A stretch of DNA of 64,000 nucleotides from Salvelinus alpinus (GCF_045679555.1 NC_092092.1:6536653-6600652); one strand, 5' to 3'. Shown: positions 49,400 through 61,480, counted from the first letter of the stretch. Notes: a model not told the origin generated them from the sequence alone. Made by a program: numbers and translations.

Positions 49400-49837
49400 A
49401 AACAGTATGTAAACATTATTAAAGTGACCAGTGTTCAATGACTCGATGTCCATAGGGCAGTAGTCTCTAAGGTGCAGGGTAGAATACCAGCAGGTAGCCG
49501 GCTAGAACAGTGACTAAGTTCAGGGCAGGGTACTGGGTGGAGGCCGGCTAGTGATGACTGTTTAACAGTCTGATGGCCTGGAGATAGAAGCTGTTTATCA
49601 GTCTCTCTGTCCCAGCTTTGATGCACCTGTACTGTCTCCACCTTCTAGATGGTAGCGGGGTGAACAGGCAGCAGCTCGGGTGTCTGAGGTCCTTGATGAT
49701 TTTCTGGGCCTTCCTGCGACACCAGGTACTGTAGATGTCCTGGAGGGCAGGCAGTGTGCCCCCTGTGATGCGTTGGGTTGACCGCACCACCCATGGTAGA
49801 GACCTGCTGATGCAGACGGTGCATTTCTTGTTCCACC
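49400..49837 (-). mobile_element. interspersed repeat, left half (interrupted)
   Basis: Contains TGATGGCCTGGAGATAGAAG, CTGTTTATCAGTCTCTCTGT, TTGATGCACCTGTACTGTCT and ATGCGTTGGGTTGACCGCAC, a salmonid LINE-like repeat. Its continuation, CTGCAGCCCGACAGAATGCT, is found only after 54090, so a 4.2-kb insertion splits it. Confidence 0.75.
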
Positions 49838-50237
49838 CTTACGGAAAAAAACACATGAATTTCAAATGTGAACACGTGATCTCGTGTGATCTAATTTGAT
49901 CAAATGTGAAATAAATATGACAACATGGGGATGCGAGAAGTTTCAACATGTGATACCATGATACTACACGTGATAACATATGAGCACATGAAAACCCAGG
50001 TCTCAAATGTAATTTAGAATATTTTACTTTGAACTTTACTTTAATTTAAACAGTCATTTGTATAGTTCCCGGTTTGTTCCAGGGACATTATTAGAAAGTT
50101 GTGTCTTGGTCTCCTGGAGATTTTTCTCTTGTCGTGGTAAGAATAAGCTACATCTACAAATAGTTACTGTATTTTTACACCTAAATTCAGGTATTAATGG
50201 ATGATATGCGGTTGTATATTGATTATTTTGGGATTCA

Positions 50238-50312
50238 ACCTCCCCTTGAGATTTGAACTCACAACCTCTTGGTTGCTAAGCTACCTGAAGTTCCTGCTGC
50301 ACCACCAGGTCT
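50238..50312 (-). other. tRNA-like segment in left arm
   Basis: On the minus strand GCACCACC-like start, AGCTTAGCAACCAAGAGGTT, then a B-box-like GTTCAAATCTC. It is not a foldable intact tRNA as far as I can tell. Confidence 0.45.
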
Positions 50313-51859
50313 GTGGACATAAGTGAAATTGGCAAGAATAGATTTCTGCACTTTGCCTAAAGTTGCAGTAAAGATAAAGTAAATATATTTAACAACTTGA
50401 AGGTGTTATTTCTATAAAATGACAGTATGCTGCTGTATTCTGATTTAAATTACTGTAAAAATATTTTACTGTGACCACAAATGGGACTCAGCCTTAAACG
50501 GGAGCTAGACCACCAGATCTGTGAGCAATAAAGAGATATGGCCACACATTTATTGTCAAGAATGCATTTCTGCACTTTGTTAAAAGCTGCCGTGAATCAA
50601 GCAAATAATTGTCCAATTATCACCACCAATGTAAAACTAGCAGTGCTCAAGGGCACTTGACGTAGAGTATAACATCAATTCTTTGAACCTCTTGATGGGG
50701 GGGGTGAATACATTTTTATGCAGTGTCACCAGGCTCATACTAATTGCTTGGAACATATATTAACACACTCATAAATAATAAGGGTTTGGTTAGGGTAGAC
50801 TACAGGGTTGTTCCCTGGGGTACACAAAGGTCAAAGGTACACTTCAAAGGGGGTACACATATGAACTCACATGGTACCTTCTGGTACCTTGTAGCTATAA
50901 TGGGAACTTTTTCTACCAAATATTTTGAAAAAAAGGTACGATCATCACTCCACTTTGATAGGTGGGTGCAATGTACTGGTGAGGCTCATTTGCATATTAT
51001 GGGGCGTTGTCAATATATATGTGTATACGTGCCATCCGTCAGTGGAAGTGTTGTAGCAGTTTATGAGTTTGATGGTTATGCCAATCCAAGTTGACATGGT
51101 CTGTTCTGCAAATTTTTGTAAGAGAATGTGTCAGTAATGAGCTGCACTGTGAAGAGGTTTTAATGGCCATTTTCCAGTAACTTAAAACTTCTTCAGGATT
51201 GGTGGGTCCCCTGTGGGATCGTTGAGCTAACGTAGGTTAATGCGATTAGCCTGAGGTTTAAAGTAACAACAACATTTCCCAGGTCAGACATATCTGATAT
51301 TGGAAGAAATCTTAAATTCTTGTTAATCAAACTGCACTGTCCAATTTACAGTAGCTATGACAGTGAAATAATACCATGCTATTGTTTGAGGAGAGTGCAC
51401 AGTTTTGAAAATGAAAAGTTATTAATAAACAAATTAGGCACATTTGGGCAGTCTTGATACAACATTTTGAACAGAAATGCAATAGTTCATTGGATCAGTC
51501 TGAAACTTTTCACATACACTGCTGCCATCTAGTGGCCAAAATCTAGCTGGGTTGGAATAATACATTATGGTCTTTCTCTTGCATTTCAGAGATGGTACAA
51601 AGAAAAAAGAAAAAAACAGTTGATTTTTTATTTGTATTATCTTTTACCAGATCTAATCTGTTATATTACCCTGCATTACTTTCACATTTCCACAAACTTC
51701 AAAGTGTTTCCTTTCAAACGGTATCAAGAATATGCATATCCTTGCTTCAGGGCCTGAGCTACAGGCAGTTAGATTTGGGTATGTCATTTTAGGCAAAAAT
51801 TCAAAAAAGGGGCCGATCCCTTAAATTACATTTTCCTAGTTGTCTTGACTACTTTCTTA

Positions 51860-52560
51860 TGTAATTCTTGCTAGCACGAAAAGTTTTGATAGGAGACAGA
51901 ATGTGGTTGGACCATCAAATAATTGGCATGTACATTACTCTTACAGAATTCCCATGTGGGCGAGGATATTGGAAATGTAATCAAAGCCTATTGGATGAAA
52001 ACTTGTTTTTAATCAGGACAGAAGAATTTATAACTGACTTTTCCCAACATAACATAGATACAGCAGATCCTCTTATTGTATGGGACACTTTTAAATATGC
52101 CTTTAGAGGCCATGCAATTCAGTACTGATCTTTAAAACAAAAGCAATTTAGGTCAAAAGAGTTCATATTAACAAAGGAAATAGAGGGACTAACAGAACAG
52201 AAAGAATCTTCATTATAGAAATACTACCAAAAAGAATGACTGAAACTTGTTACAAATGATGGAGTTACCCATGATTCACCAAACAATATTTTGAAAGAGG
52301 AAGCAAAGTACTTTAAGCATATGTTTTCGTTTCAGTTTCTTCCATCTCCACTAACCAAAATGTATTGTAAGGATTTTTTGTTCTATTAACAATGTTAAAA
52401 AAAAAACTAATGTGAAGGCCAAATTACAGAAGAAGAACTTATTGATGAAATTAAAGCCTTTAAGTCTGGGAAAACTCCAACTAGAAGGTCTGATTTCACT
52501 ATTACTGAAACAGAACCCAGGTGGTAATTATAAAGATCCGGTCCACTTAAAACATTGAAG
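51860..52560 (+). pseudogene. L1-type LINE ORF2 fragment
   Basis: LDHQIIGMYITLTEFPCGRG, YWKCNQSLLDENLF and PLIVWDTFKYAFRGHAIQY (51868-52128) match the end of an L1 endonuclease and the linker that follows it. Downstream pieces show ELIDEIKAFKSGKTP in a shifted frame. Inactive. Confidence 0.78.
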
Positions 52561-53775
52561 GCTCCTTACACTTCAGTGTTCTGACTCAGAAATTCTGCCA
52601 AAATGCACAGCGCATAGAATTAAAAAGGTATTGTCGGATATTATTCATCCTAATCAGACAGATAAAAGTCACAATAACTTTCTGGCAAAATGTTTCCAGT
52701 AACCGACAGGACACTTGCTACCACTAGCAATCTTGCCCGTGAACTACTATGCTTTCACTGACTCTTCTGTTGACAACATGCATGTCACTTGCTGATTGGC
52801 AGCATACTGTAACAGAGGCGGCCTATCAGAAGATTGCAGGCGTTTTGCAGGCTGTTTTTGGTCTTCCGTAAGAAGGAATGTCATCCCAGTTAATGTGGTC
52901 TGTTCATAAATCTTCTACTTCTTTGCTGTCAGTTCTGCAACCTTGATTAAGTCTGACAAAAGTACATGTGATATCAAAGAACCATATTTCATTGATAGGT
53001 CATCACCATGTCATTGTAATACTCAATTCCCTATCACACTATCAGGGCAGTGAGTGCGATGGATCAGCTACAGTAAGTTACTGTCAATTTAATAACAACC
53101 CACTTGTAACTAGGTGACAGTAAGTTAATGAAAATGAAACATTAACTTCCTGCAAACCAGCCATCATCAAGCTATTGGAAAACATACAGTAACCTCATAA
53201 CACTGCAGCGCTTGATTGTCACAAAAGATTGCAGAACTGACAATGTCATCAACATAACAATAAAACAACTTAAACTGGTATAACATTTCCACTGAGGGTT
53301 GACACAAATATAACATATTTTAGACCATGCCCCCAAATATGCTAATAAACCCCTACCACATTACCACCGCCTACATTTCAAAGTGGAGTAACGATTGCAC
53401 CTAATGCTGCATTCGTAACCAAGTGTGAATTGGGAATTTACCACATACGACTGGAAAAAATCCATGCGAACAGCCCTCCAACTGGTAATTACTAGTGGGA
53501 AACGTGTCTATCATCCATGAGCTCCGATTTCTCCCACATGCTGACCTCTGACTATTCTCTCATCATTGATTTAATTTACTTATTTCAGCAATTTTAGGAT
53601 TTTCTGTATAGTTGTCTAATGTTGATGAGGAATATTATTCTGGTTTAATGTTACTCCCTGAATCACTATGATAAATATAATAGTTTTTATTGAGTATTTT
53701 TTAACAAAGCTGAGATTTACTTTGAAGTCCAAATTGTAAGAATGCAGGTGATGCCAGTAACTGACACAGATATGG

Positions 53776-53835
53776 CATAGCAGGAAGACCATAATGCTGT
53801 GAACCAAGAGGTTGTGAGTTCAAATCCCAGTAAAT
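53776..53835 (+). other. tRNA-like segment in right arm
   Basis: GCTGTGAACCAAGAGGTTGT followed by GAGTTCAAATCCCAG, the inverted counterpart of the segment at 50238-50312. Confidence 0.45.
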
Positions 53836-54085
53836 TAATAATTACTATAAATAAACATACACAATGTAGTCGTGTGTCAAATATTTAAGTTGAAATCTGC
53901 ATATTAAAAGAGTTGTGTGTGTATCAACTAATTTTTGTTTGCAGGGAATCACCTGTGAAATGAAATGTGAACATTTGAATCCACATGTGAAAAGTTATGT
54001 AATCACATGAAAATCCACATGTGAAGTGTTCCAAAAACACATGATTTGTGGAAATATTATGTGAAATCATGTTTTTTGTATAAGG

Positions 54086-55435
54086 GCAGAAGGGGCTGCA
54101 GCCCGACAGAATGCTCTCGATGGTGCAGTTCATGACGGTCCTTGATCTAGCCACTCATGATGACAGAAGTAAAGTGTTACTGCACATTTCCCTGTCGCTT
54201 GATCAAAATAAGAAAAAAATAAGGAATCTTGACACATAGATTCCAATCGATCGTACCAATGTTGAACAGTCCTTACCACGGGTGCTTCCTGTTTAAGTTT
54301 CTGTCTATAGGTGGGGAGGAGCAGAATGGAGGTGTGATCTGATTTGCTAAAGGGAGGGCGGGGGAAGGCCTTGTAGCCATCCTGGAAGGGATATTAACAA
54401 TGATCAAGAGTGTTCGATGTCGTGTGTAGCACATGAGATGTGTAGACATCATTTTGGTAGCATTTTCCTAAGATTTCCTGTATTAAAGTATCTTTATTAA
54501 GGTCCAGTGTAGTTCCTGGAGAGCCGTTGCAGTGTCGGCTTAGGTGTGAATGTACACAGCAGTGACAATGACACAAGAATATTCTCTTGGGAGGAAATGC
54601 GGTCGGCATTTGATGGTGAGGTATTCCAGATCAGGAGAACAAAAGGACTTTAGTTCCTGTAATGTGATTGTTTGGGACAATCACACCATGAGTTGTTAAC
54701 CCCTTCACCTTTCTTTTTCCCGAAGAGTAATTTTTTACTGTTCGCGCGATGGACGGAGAACCACGCTGGCTAAATGGACGGGGACAATATATCCGGAGAG
54801 AGCCATGATTCCTTGAAACAGAGTATGTTACAGTTCCTGATGTCTCTCTAGAAGGAGATCCTTGCCCTGAGCTTGTCTACTTTATGCCCAGGGACTGAGC
54901 ATTAGTGAATAGTATACTCAGAAGTGGTGGACGGTATGCACACCGTCTGATTCTGACCACTTCTTCTTCCTCTTCTCCTGCGTCTGCGTTTATGTTGCTG
55001 CAAAGTTGGCTAGGAGCTAGAAAAAGGGCGACCGTATCTGTCGGCACCATCTTGTTCACGGGCCATAACCCGGTACACTACGGTTCTGCTTAATCAAACT
55101 CCCTTGTTGGCTTTTCAAATCAAATCAAATTGTATTTGTCATATGCGCCGAATACAACAGGTGTAGACCTTACAGTGAAATGCTTACTTACAAGCCCTTA
55201 ACCAACAGTGCAGTTTTAAGAAAAATAAGTGTTCAGAAATAGATAAGTAAAACATTTTTTTCATAAAAGTTATAAATAATTAAACAGCAGCAGTAAAATA
55301 ACAATATCGAGGCTATATACAGGGGGGACTGGTACAAAGTCAATGTGCGGGGGCACCGGTTAGTCAAGGTAATTGAAATGATATGTACATGTAGGTGGAG
55401 TTAAAGTGACTATGCATAGATAATAAACAGAATCT
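54086..55435 (-). mobile_element. LINE-like interspersed repeat, right half
   Basis: Resumes with CTGCAGCCCGACAGAATGCT and continues through GTTCCTGGAGAGCCGTTGCA. A 3'-like module at 55110-55435 (CGAATACAACAGGTGTAGAC, CAGTGAAATGCTTACTTACA) begins with the short repeat AAATCAAATC. This module is the unexpanded relative of the 35-bp array at 32923. Confidence 0.68.
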
Positions 55436-56930
55436 GTGTTCGAATACCCATACTAACATACTGTATACTACATACTTAATGAGTATATACTACATACTAT
55501 AAATTCATTTTAGTATACTGTAAACAAACAGTATCCTTTCAGAGCCAGAGTGCTCTGTAAATTCAGAACGTTGTCAGATTGTCCGTTTGTAAATTCAGAG
55601 TGTTTCGCTCTCAGGGCACACACTGGACGCTCGGCCGAGGAGTAGGGTTTATTTTAGCATTCGGCTCCTTAAAATTGCAGTCAAGCACCCAAACTAACGT
55701 TGGCTAGCTTGCTAGCTACTTCCAGACACAAATTAGACCATTCTGACTATTTTACTTGCCCTAGCAGAGCCGGTTAGGCAGTTTTCCTGTTATCCAGAGC
55801 GTTGTTGACTGTAACTGTGCTGCTGGCAACAATTTAATTACGTTTTTTTTGCCGATTACTGACACTGGCCATATTCAACGGGTGTTAGGCGCTCGTAAAT
55901 GCATTATTCTCCGCTCTGGTACACAGACGAGAGCGCTCTGAAATCGGAGATAATTTATGAAAGCACCCGGATGTCCATTGAGAACGCACTACGACTATAC
56001 CATTTAGCTAAGACTGACAGGAAGGAATAATCAAGTCAATAAACGTTGGGTAGTTAGCAATGGGAGTGGCAATGCAAATAGTCTGGGTAACTTTTGAGAA
56101 GGAGGCGAAAGGAGAAGACGAGAAATCAAGGTAACGCAATTGAGATTGTCCCCAAATAGCGTGCACACGTTCTAGAATAGGACAGGGTCGATTTAGACTG
56201 TGTGCCTCTGCTTCATAATAACATGGCTACCATAATTCACCGAATAGAGGGGCAACGCCACCTTGTTACAACCGCACCAGTGTGTGACACTGAGAGGCAC
56301 TGTTGTACTACTAATAACCAAAGGATAATGATAAGGCATCAAACAACGGAGGCTACTGCATCATATTAAATATGATGTTGTATTTGAAGCATCAGTCCAT
56401 CAAAATATATTGCTAAATATTTATTCTACATCGTGCAGTTTTATAGGGAAAGGTAAACACATTTGAAAAAAATACTACAAAATAAACTAGATATTTCATA
56501 ATGTAAAACATTCATGGCTGGACATTGATGGACATTTCTCACTATTTTCTTGTCTTATAATTAAGATGGTGATGATGATGATGATGATGATGATTATTAG
56601 TAGGCCTAGTACATGCTGTTACAGTTACAGGTTGCAAATAGCAAGTTTTAGTTAAACTGATTAATCAGGTGTTCAGGTAAATAGTCAAGGAATTGCATCA
56701 GTGAATTCCCATTAAGACGTAAATTAAACAAATATGTACATTTGGATCCCGGAAGTCGCCTAGCCTGAATCCTGTTTAGCTCAAATCCTTCTGACTGTGC
56801 GTCGCACGGGTAGCTGGAGAAGGAAGTGGCAAATGAGTGAGATTATCCACGACTACGCAAGAGCAACCTACCGGTGGTTACCGTACACAGGCGATTCAGA
56901 CGGAGCGAACAGGTTGCTGGCTAGTAGAAA
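55436..56930. other. sequence upstream of hid1
   Basis: 55436-55990 looks like another dispersed element (GAGCGCTCTGAAATCGGAGA, GCTCGGCCGAGGAGT). A (GATGAT)n tract lies at 56566-56595. The last 150 bp before the hid1 ATG are less AT-rich, with no TATA box; the promoter is presumably here but no element is decisive. Confidence 0.5.
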
Positions 56931-56996
56931 ATGGGCAACGTTGACTCCAAACTAAACTTCAGAAAAGCTGTGATACAACTGACAACCAAAACACAG
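56931..56996 (+). CDS. hid1: hid1 coding exon 1
   Basis: 66 nt, 22 codons, donor GTTTGT after ACACAG. Gly2 follows the initiator Met, as needed for N-myristoylation. Confidence 0.94.
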
Positions 56997-57248
56997 GTTT
57001 GTTGAAATAATAACTCTCTTTAGGGTAGCTATGGCAGAGCTTTTAAATATTTATGAACAGTTCTGTTTTTCAAGATACAAATAGCAATTCCAGTGTGACA
57101 GATGGTAGCCTACAAGTTGTAGTTGACACATGGATGAGAGGGTGGATAAATATGGTAAGGGTTACCATCTGTCCAAAAACAGGGTTTACTGGTTTGTCTA
57201 AATGTAAACGTTTAATTCAAATGTAGGCATAAGGGATATATATGTATG

Positions 57249-57297
<49 letters not shown>

Positions 57298-59930
57298 CTG
57301 ACAATTAGATTAATTATTATAAGTACTGCACATTTGTGTTATAGAATTGTAGACTCATAACTTGGCAACAATGTTTCTATTTTGTAATCAAATATAACAT
57401 TGTAATCGTACTTCTGTAGTTATAATATAAACCCCACCAAGAGGCTGAGGCGGATCTGATGCAGAGCTATAATGAGATGCAGGTCTGGATACAGTTCATT
57501 TAGTGCCTGCTGTTGTGGCCGACACTTGAATTGATCAGTTGCACGGTTTACCCAACAATTCAGCTGTTTGAAAAGACAAAAAAAAAAGTGTTAGTCTAGA
57601 TAACATTACCAGCTACATTTCTGATGATGTGGTTGTTGAATGTCTGAATGTTATGATTCAATGTGGCTGATTTTTAATGTGGGCTGAAAGACATTTAAAG
57701 TTAGGCAAATAAGCATCAGTCTAAACTGCAGTGTTGGGGTTATATTTACTCTGTCATCAAGGACGTTCTGGAAAGATCTTAGACCAACTGGTATTATAAT
57801 AGAAAATGCAAATCAGGAACATGTGAAGTAGGCCAGCAGCTGTTGTAGTCCGGTTTCCCGGACACCCAACCTGACCACCCACCCATCCTGGACTAAAAAG
57901 CAATAAAGAATCTCACTTAAATCTCACTTAAAGTGATTAAGTATTATGTATCCGGGTAACCGGCCCCTGATGTTTATTTCTGTCTATATTTAACTGTTTT
58001 TCTCCTCCTGTAGGCTATAGCCAAGCAGGTCTCTGTCCTCCTGTAGGCTACAGCCAAGCAGGTCTCTGTCCTCCTGTAGGCTATAGCCAAGCAGGTCTCT
58101 GTCCTCCTGTAGGCTATAGCCAAGCAGGTCTCTGTCCTCCTGTAGGCTATAGCCAAGCAGGTCTCTGTCCTCCTGTAGGCTATAGCCAAGCAGGTCTCTG
58201 TCCTCCTGTAGGCTATAGCCAAGCAGGTCTCTGTCCTCCTGTAGGCTATAGCCAAGCAGGTCTCTGTCCTCCTGTAGGCTATAGCCAAGCAGGTCTCTGT
58301 CCTCCTGTAGGCTATAGCCAAGCAGGTCTCTGTCCTCCTGTAGGCTATAGCCAAGCAGGTCTCTGTCCTCCTGTAGGCTATAGCCAAGCAGGTCTCTGTC
58401 CTCCTGTAGGCTATAGCCAAGCAGGTCTCTGTCCTCCTGTAGGCTATAGCCAAGCAGGTCTCTGTCCTCCTGTAGGCTATAGCCAAGCAGGTCTCTGTCC
58501 TCCTGTAGGCTACAGCCAAGCAGGTCTCTGTCCTCCTGTAGGCTATAGACAAGCAGGTCTCTGTCCTCCTGTAGGCTATAGCCAAGCAGGTCTCTGTCCT
58601 CCTGTAGGCTATAGCCAAGCAGGTCTCTGTCCTCCTGTAGGCTATAGCCAAGCAGGTCTCTGTCCTCCTGTAGGCTATAGCCAAGCAGGTCTCTGTCCTC
58701 CTGTAGGCTATAGCCAAGCAGGTCTCTGTCCTCCTGTAGGCTATAGCCAAGCAGGTCTCTGTCCTCCTGTAGGCTATAGCCAAGCAGGTCTCTGTCCTCC
58801 TGTAGGCTATAGCCAAGCAGGTCTCTGTCCTCCTGTAGGCTATAGCCAAGCAGGTCTCTGTCCTCCTGTAGGCTATAGCCAAGCAGGTCTCTGTCCTCCT
58901 GTAGGCTATAGCCAAGCAGGTCTCTGTCCTCCTGTAGGCTATAGCCAAGCAGGTCTCTGTCCTCCTGTAGGCTACAGACAATCAGCTATTTCCTGTGGTC
59001 GACAGTCAAACAGCTCTCTTTCCTCCTGTAGGCTACAGTCAAGCAGGTCTCCATCCTCCTGTAGGCTACAGCCAAGCAGGTCTCTATCCTCCTGTAGGCT
59101 ACAGCCAAGCAGGTCTCTCTATCCTCCTGTAGGCGACAGCCAAGCAGCTCTCTCTCTCTCCTGTAGTCGACAGCCAAGCAGATCTCTCTCTCCTGTAGTC
59201 GACAGCCAAGCAGGTCTCTCTCTCTCCTGTAGTCGACAGCCAAGCAGGTCTCTCTATCCTCCTGTAGGCGACAGCCAAGCAGCTCTCTCTCTCTCCTGTA
59301 GGCGACAGCCAAGCAGCTCTCTCTCTCTCCTGTAGTCGACAGCCAAGCAGATCTCTCTCTCTCCTGTAGTCGACAGCCAAGCAGCTCTCTCCTCCTGTAG
59401 GCGACAGCCAAGCAGCTCTCTCCTCCTGTAGGCGACAGCCAAGCAGCTCTCTCCTCCTGTAGGCGACAGCCAAGCAGCTCTCTCCTCCTGTAGGCGACAG
59501 CCAAGCAGCTCTCTCCTCCTGTAGGCGACAGCCAAGCAGCTCTCTCCTCCTGTAGGCGACAGCCAAGCAGCTCTCTCCTCCTGTAGGCGACAGCCAAGCA
59601 GCTCTCTCCTCCTGTAGGCGACAGCCAAGCAGCTCTCTCCTCCTGTAGGCGACAGCCAAGCAGCTCTCTCCTCCTGTAGGCGACAGCCAAGCAGCTCTCT
59701 CCTCCTGTAGGCGACAGCCAAGCAGCTCTCTCCTGTACGCGGATGTATCTGATCCCTGTCTGTTGCCTCATCTCCCCCAGCCCGTGGAGGCTACGGACCA
59801 TGCCTTCTGGGACCAGTTCTGGACGGATACTGCCACTACTGTCCAGGATGTGTTTGCTCTGGTGCCGGCAGCGGAGATACGAGCTGTCAGAGAAGAATCT
59901 CCCTCCAATCTGGCAACCCTCTGTTACAAG
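56931..59930 (+). CDS. hid1: HID1, 5' part (coding exons 1-2, residues 1-72)
   Basis: HID1 is a peripheral Golgi protein needed for dense-core vesicle formation and sorting in neuroendocrine cells; the N-terminal glycine is myristoylated in the known family. Exon 1 (56931-56996) encodes MGNVDSKLNFRKAVIQLTTK then TQ; exon 2 (59781-59930) encodes PVEATDHAFWDQFWTDTATT, VQDVFALVPAAEIRAVREES and PSNLATLCYK. This matches vertebrate HID1 closely, including the MGxxDSK myristoylation start. The joint is phase 0, and the ATG has A at -3 and G at +4. No later exon is seen up to 64000, so most of the roughly 790-residue protein lies beyond the right edge. Introns 1 and 2 are crowded with minisatellites. 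Confidence 0.95.
57000..57849. other. hid1 intron 1, left part
   Basis: No exon seen; a (TA)n tract lies at about 57255-57294. Confidence 0.6.
57850..57967. mobile_element. short palindromic MITE (GTTTCCCGGACAC family)
   Basis: CCGGTTTCCCGGACACCCAA at the left pairs with TATCCGGGTAACCGGCCCC at the right; CCTGGACTAAAAAGCAATAA lies between. Confidence 0.7.
58006..58985. repeat. 33-bp minisatellite, about 29 copies
   Basis: TCCTCCTGTAGGCTATAGCC plus AAGCAGGTCTCTG, almost invariant. The 335-residue minus frame (YRRTETCLAIA cycles) is an artefact of the 33-bp period. Confidence 0.95.
58986..59737. repeat. 31-35-bp minisatellite, diverged continuation, about 23 copies
   Basis: CTCTCTCCTCCTGTAGGCGA plus CAGCCAAGCAG in the right half (31 bp); GTAGTCGACAGCC variants in the middle. 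Clearly related to the 33-bp block. It ends 44 bp before hid1 exon 2. Confidence 0.94.
59781..59930 (+). CDS. hid1: hid1 coding exon 2
   Basis: 150 nt, 50 codons, acceptor CATCTCCCCCAG, donor GTAATG. The reading frame is fixed by the match to HID1; longer frames in other phases are shadows. Confidence 0.95.
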
Positions 59931-59964
59931 GTAATGTAGGCTGTGTGTGTGTGCCTGTGTGTGT

Positions 59965-60215
59965 GGATGTGTTTAATTATACTTGTGGGGACCATAAGAT
60001 CGCACAAGAATACTAAACAAACAAATATTTGACCAACTGGGGGCGTTTTGTTAGTCCCCACAAGGTGAAATGCTATTTCTAGGGGGTTTAGGTTTAGAAT
60101 TAGTGTTAGGGTTATAATTTAGTTTTGGATTAGGAGCTAGTATAGGTTCTGGGGTTAGGTTTAGGGGTTAGGGAAAATAGGATTTTGAATGGGATTGAAC
60201 TGTGTGTGTGTGGCC
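59965..60215. mobile_element. dispersed repeat with degenerate telomere-like tract
   Basis: TTATACTTGTGGGGACCATA, GTCCCCACAAGGTGAAATGC and then a GGTTTAGG/GGGTTAGG-like tract (60080-60180). I recognise it as a common teleost element, not an interstitial telomere array. Confidence 0.55.
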
Positions 60216-60277
60216 CTTAACACTCGCACCCATATACGGGTTGAAAATGGCAGATTTGGACATTGACAAGCGCCTAA

Positions 60278-60490
60278 ATATAAATGCAGTGGCTGTACAG
60301 TAACATGCTATACATGACGTCAGAGCTCAGTGGCTGTACAGTAACATGCTATACATGACGTCAGAGCTCAGTGGCTGTACAGTAACATGCTATACATGAC
60401 GTCAGAGCTCAGTGGCTGTACAGTAACATGCTATACATGACGTCAGAGCTCAGTGGCTGTACAGTAACATGCATGACGTCAGAGCTCAGG
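60278..60490. repeat. 41-bp array carrying five TGACGTCA sites
   Basis: CAGTGGCTGTACAGTAACAT plus GCTATACATGACGTCAGAGCT repeats; TGACGTCA is at 60315, 60356, 60397, 60438 and 60474. It lies in hid1 intron 2. Confidence 0.93.
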
Positions 60491-61105
60491 GGCTCCGCTT
60501 CACAGCTCTGTATGGGTTTTGACTGACAGACGTTCTGAACTTGAGCACCTCGGGTGACAAGTTGACCCATCCCTCCCTCTAATTGGACAACTCTTGCACC
60601 TTTTTGGTTGTCTGAGTGAGGGAAATACTGTAAATTAAGAGGATTTGATTAGATCTTCTAAATGTATTTTGAAAGATGAGACGTTGAAGATTCTAAGAAA
60701 TATCGCTTTGATGTCATACAAGTAAGCAAAAACACCTGTGAGTCCAAACGTGCACTTCACATTTCCTCATCATAAAACTCATGTAATGTACAGAGTCAAC
60801 GTTTATGATCTCTGTGTTTTGATGTACAGCTACATGATGACATGGCGTTATACCCTGGGTTGTCCTGAACATAATGAGCCTATGTTTGTCCTATTGTGAA
60901 GAACATTTGCCACGGGCCATGCATCTGAATGCACAAATGACTCCATTCTATGTGGACCAAAAGTACGATCTGCTTCTCTGAATCCTCTACTGAAAGCCTA
61001 ACACTGTAAGATCGTATTTTTATCATTTAGCAAGTCATGTTGTAATAGAACAACCTTTCAAATGATGCCCACCTGACCCACATTGCGGTTTATAATGGAC
61101 CGTTT
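60491..61105. other. hid1 intron 2 spacer
   Basis: No exon or element recognised. Confidence 0.5.
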
Positions 61106-61129
61106 TTGGGTTGCGTAAACAACAGTGGG

Positions 61130-61480
61130 CATGCAGGGTTGTGTTCCAAACCTAACATCTACAAGTGTCCCCGCTCTAGTTCCTCAACAGCACAGCTAGG
61201 AGAGCTCAACAAACAACATGCAGGGTTGTGTTCCAAACCTAACAGCTACAAGTGTCCCCGCTCTAGTTCCTCAACAGCACAGCTAGGAGAGCTCAACAAA
61301 CAACCTGCAGGGTTGTGTTCCAAACCTAACAGCTACAAGTGTCCTCGCTCTAGTTCCTCAACAGCACAGCTAGGAGAGCTCAACAAACAACATGCAGGGT
61401 TGTGTTCCAAACCTAACATCTACAAGTGTCCCCGCTCTAGTTCCTCAACAGCACAGCTAGGAGAGCTCAACAAAAGAACC
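61130..61480. repeat. 87-bp array, four copies
   Basis: The unit begins GCAGGGTTGTGTTCCAAACC (starts at 61133, 61220, 61307 and 61394). The 87-bp period keeps a plus frame open as 29-residue repeats; not regarded as coding. Confidence 0.94.

Larger units (their letters stand above)
49838..54085. mobile_element. 4.2-kb long-inverted-repeat (foldback-like) element
   Basis: The left terminus CCCTTACGGAAAAAAACACA resembles the reverse complement of the right terminus, CCCTTATACAAAAAACATGA. Both arms of roughly 400 bp carry ACATGTGA-type motifs and, at matching inverted positions, a tRNA-like block (GATTTGAACTCACAACCTCT TGGTT). The interior has an L1-type LINE fragment and nothing else recognised. 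Arms are well diverged, so it is an old insertion. Confidence 0.6.

Noticed and set aside
57974..59801. 335- and 271-residue minus-strand frames with YRRTETCLAIA-type repeats
   Set aside because: Artefacts of the 33/31-bp arrays in hid1 intron 1; no similarity to a known repeat protein.
60080..60180. Interstitial telomere repeat
   Set aside because: The TTAGGG-like words are irregular and belong to a dispersed element containing GTCCCCACAAG.
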